DNA from: Azolla caroliniana | Lineage: Eukaryota > Polypodiophyta | Assembly: GCA_043228905.1 (NCBI GenBank) | Contig: JBHGNT010000002.1 | Coordinates: forward strand, 22,878,001 to 22,942,000 | DNA: 64,000 bases | Direction of reading: 5' to 3' | Notes under the pieces: model-generated | What the model was told of the DNA's origin: nothing | Seen by the model: only the letters and a program-made list of their open reading frames with translations | Database searches by the model: none | In this document: positions 60,847 to 64,000 of the stretch, one piece after another | Layout of the letters: the number at the start of each line of letters is the position of its first letter | How positions within the stretch are numbered: the stretch's first letter is position 1 | Made by a program: the position numbers and the translations under genes

Positions 60847-61114
60847 AACTCTTGTTTCCTTTTTTTCACATTTCAATGGATAAGGTAGAGATTCTTTCTT
60901 GAATGCTAGCTTTTCTTTTTCAACAATGATAGGCCAGACACATTTTGTATGGGTCATTTTGAGATGAAAAGGAAGGGTGTGGGGGCTTATAGGATTTTGA
61001 GTGTGTTGCTTATTGAAGCATCTAAATTGTCCCCCTTGTTTTGGGATTTCAGTAAGAATCTCTGCAAATATAAGATTCATCACCTAGTATCTAACAAAAA
61101 GGCATATCCTGCTA

Positions 61115-61382
61115 GTATTTGATCTTTCTGATTGAAATATCATTTTCTATGGAACTCCATTTCCATTAACAAAAGTGGTGATTCTGTAACTGTAAGATCC
61201 ACATTCTTCGGATGAAAGTTAACATACACATGCTTTCTGATTGAAATAGTATTTGATCTTTCTGATTGGAATATCATTTTCTATGGAACTCCATTTCCAT
61301 TAACAAAAGTGGTGATTCTGTAACTGTAAATCCACATTCTTTGGATGAAAGTTAACATACACATGCTTGTGATGCTTCTTAT
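61115..61382. repeat. Tandem duplication, period about 134 bp
   Basis: GTATTTGATCTTTCTGATTG starts at 61115 and 61249. Both copies run through ATGGAACTCCATTTCCATTA to GATGAAAGTTAACATACACA with only a few differences. Confidence 0.9.
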
Positions 61383-62104
61383 TTATCTAATTTATCTGTT
61401 TTTGACCACAATTAAAACATACAGTAACCTAAATCCCAGAACTTCAGTTCGGCTTTGTTTTTTACCTCAATATCGTTTATGTCGTTTACCTCAATATTGT
61501 TTTTATTTTAGGGAACAAGTCTATTTGGTTTGATCTGGTCAGTTAGGAAACTTAGCCCTGCCGATTCAGCACCAAAGTTTTTAGTTGATATCCGCCTAAT
61601 ATATATTGACCTAAAACTCCTATACCTTACTCGATACTCTACACTCCAAACCCTAAATCTATATCCCAATCCCCAATCTCAAATCCTAAATCCTAAATCC
61701 TAAACTGTAATCCCTAAACCCAACCTCTCCAAAACCTTATGTTAATACTCGAAGCCCATAATTTTAAAGTCAATGACTCTACATTTACCTTATGTTAATA
61801 CTCGAAACCCATAATCCTAAAGTCAATGATAGAAAGTTTGAAATGTTAAACATTTACCTAGACAAACACTTGTATTGAAATGAGCTTACATGCCTAAGAA
61901 TCATACAATCACCCTCAATCCTAAATGGTTGCTTAAGTTGTACTTTTCTTGTAAGAAACAATTTCTCAAACATACCTCTTCATTTTTATGTACACATAAC
62001 ACCCTGTTTTGAAGACAACTTTGTGAGCTTCAAGCACTAAAGTCTTTTTTGTACTGTTTTTATTGGGGTGAAGTGAAGGTATAACATTATAGTGTTTCCA
62101 TCAA

Positions 62105-62490
62105 AAGCTTACACTCTAAAGTGCAAGAAAATGCATGTTGTATGAGAGGAGGCCACACTTACCAATTTCATTACAAAAGCAAGTTGACATTTGTTTTTAT
62201 AATGTGGGAACCTAAAATAATGTGTGACATCACATACTTTAACATTTAGGCTTATGACATGGTTGCTAAATTTATGGTTTCAATGTGTTTCCATTGATAT
62301 CAAGCAATAATCGGCTTACACTGTAAAGTGCAAGAAAATACATGATGTATGACAGGAGGTCACACTTACCAACTTCATAACAAAAGCAAGATGACATTTG
62401 TTTGATCAAGTGGGAACCTAACATTATGTGGGACATTACATATTTTTACATTTAGGTTTATAGAATGGTCACTAAATTTATGCTTATCAA
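62105..62490. repeat. Diverged tandem duplication, period about 205 bp
   Basis: GCTTACACT.TAAAGTGCAAG at about 62107 and 62312, continuing through CACACTTACCAA, ACAAAAGCAAG.TGACATTTG and GTGGGAACCTAA to TTAGG.TTAT. Identity is visibly lower than in the 61.1-kb duplication. Confidence 0.8.
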
Positions 62491-64000
62491 ACTTTTTCTT
62501 GGTGTCCATAAGGCTATTTTAGGAAGGATGTTTGAGTGACAATTCATATTGTAAAATGATGCGCAATTGGTTTTGATGCCATATTAACTTCCAGAACATG
62601 GTGTTCACTTGTCCTTGTGGATGTCCATATTCGTATCACAATTGACAAATTGTTTTCTAACTTGAGTCATTAAGATCCCCAAAATCATATGCCTAAGTGG
62701 TAAATCATAATTACACTAAAGGTTCATTTGTTATTAATGGTGATGCATGTAGCATGGTAGACGCTCCTTGGATGGGCACAACATATTAGGTTCAATGATG
62801 ATTCAATGACGAAATATTGAGATCAGTCATGACTAATCAAACAATAGATTTTCAAATTCTTTACTAATGAGATTGATTTCCTTTCAATGCTTAAAGTGAT
62901 GGGAAATTATGACAAAACGTCATAAAGTGCATAATATGTTGATTGAAATTCTATGCAAATATGTCATAGTTTGTTTCATTTATAAATGTTTCCACTCACA
63001 AACATAAAAGAATCCATCCAACATTTTTCCAACATGAGGTAGTGATTTTTCCATATTATAAGAAACAAAAATTGTAAGTGGCCCTAAAAAAGAATGTAAG
63101 GTCATAGGACAAAGTTGTGATCATCACCAAAAGATATTTGTTAGCTTTCTAAAAACATGAAGATATAGCGCTTCGAATAAGACAAAAAATGTAGGTCGGC
63201 AAATGGGAGAAATATGACAATTGGCATCATCTTGGAAGCATTTAAAACTAAAATGATATGGGACAAGATGCAAGAATTTGGAATATGAATGGTTACATTG
63301 ACACGGAAATACTTCTAGCAACAGAATAGGGCATGAAAATGGGCTATGCAACATTTTTTAATTTGAAAATGATATAGAAAATTTGTGCATTTTTATGTTA
63401 TTTGATCATGGAAAACACTATTATGTACATGGAATCTCAAAGCTGAAACATGCATGGTACATACATATATGCGTATGTATGCAATTTTGTAGTGTGGCTT
63501 TTATCCTAACATGAAATGCATAGAAATGTCGGAGAAATCGAGGAACTCTTAACTTTGTGGTTCTAAAGTTTCTCAAATGCCAATTCAAGAACATGTTGAG
63601 AATTGGGAAAGCTAACTTGTAGAGAAGGTCAACTTGGTGGTGGTAGAAAAAGGCTACAAGGTCATACAAATTGCTTATGAGGTTAAAAAGGACACGCAAT
63701 GTTATCTTATAGTAGATTGAAGGGTTTGGAATGTGAATAGAAAAAGTCACTATATACTTGTAAGAAAATGTTTATCTCCTTTTCATATGAGTTGGATGAT
63801 TCGCTTGTTTCAAAACAATGTCGAAAGTTCCTATGACAACATGAGGTGATGACATGTAAAAATAAATCTTGTGTGCATTATATATAGTATTAAGGGTGTA
63901 AAAGTTTGGTATTGCAGTTTAAAGTCTGTAATGCAATGAATTCATTAGATATGTAAAAATATAAACTAGGTAGAGCATCAGCTTCCTAATTAAAAAAATA

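Larger units (their letters stand above)
60847..64000. other. Intergenic region downstream of the APE2-like gene
   Basis: No gene recognised. Structure: a 134-bp tandem duplication at 61115-61382; a CCTAAAT-rich stretch at about 61640-61730; a duplicated CCTTATGTTAATACTCGAA at about 61735 and 61790; and a diverged duplication at about 62105-62490 with period near 205 bp. The last 40 bases contain a tRNA-like AGGTAGAGCATCAGCTTCCT. Confidence 0.5.

Noticed and set aside
61640-61730. CCTAAAT-rich stretch resembling the plant telomere repeat CCCTAAA
   Set aside because: Units are mostly CCTAAAT or ATCCTAA and irregular, with too few exact CCCTAAA copies to be an interstitial telomere tract.
1-64000. 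CRISPR array, bacterial operon, riboswitch or rRNA genes
   Set aside because: No regularly spaced identical repeats, no clustered same-strand bacterial-type frames and no rRNA sequence; the window is plant nuclear DNA.

Overview
This window is nuclear DNA of a land plant. It is AT-rich, its genes carry many short exons with GT-AG introns, and the protein families are plant-type (SEC10 exocyst subunit, plant DnaJ/DUF3444 family, plant LKB1-interacting-like LRR protein). Introns and intergenic DNA hold decayed LINE and Ty1/copia retrotransposons, tRNA-derived SINEs and many (GA)n/(CT)n microsatellites. A non-flowering vascular plant such as a fern is my guess; the sequence alone does not settle it. 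Exon models were built by hand from splice signals and reading frame. Coding lengths were checked for divisibility by three. Protein families were recognised from memory, not by a search.

Layout. 1-4627: no gene seen, a few duplications and possible DnaJ N-terminal fragments. 4628-6208 (+): DnaJ-domain protein, followed to about 7050 by what looks like its own decayed C-terminal DUF3444 region. 7539-16180 (-): complete 24-exon SEC10. 16181-19319: microsatellites and unassigned DNA. 19320-24625 (-): 9-exon LETM1-like mitochondrial protein lacking the usual C-terminal EF-hand part. 25.2-25.8 kb: large compound microsatellite. 29546-29830 (-): small secreted protein with 14 cysteines and its own TATA box. 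31161-32070: apparently perfect 455-bp tandem duplication. 35.0-36.3 kb (+): decayed LINE. 36630-41638 (+): 8-exon SMUG1-type uracil-DNA glycosylase with a LINE in its last intron. 44224-54457 (-): large LRR gene invaded by a LINE and by copia debris, with an uncertain central part. 57674-60846 (+): 6-exon APE2-type AP endonuclease. 60847-64000: no gene seen, duplicated AT-rich DNA.

Functional links: SMUG1 removes uracil from DNA and APE2 acts at abasic sites and 3' ends, so two base-excision-repair genes lie about 16 kb apart on the same strand. SEC10 (exocytosis), LETM1 (mitochondrial ion and volume homeostasis) and the LRR gene look like unrelated housekeeping neighbours. The most interesting non-genic signal is a family of LINE 3' tails found at least six times. 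Each tail ends in a short hairpin whose stem shows compensatory changes between subfamilies, and most abut a (CT)n/(GA)n tract.
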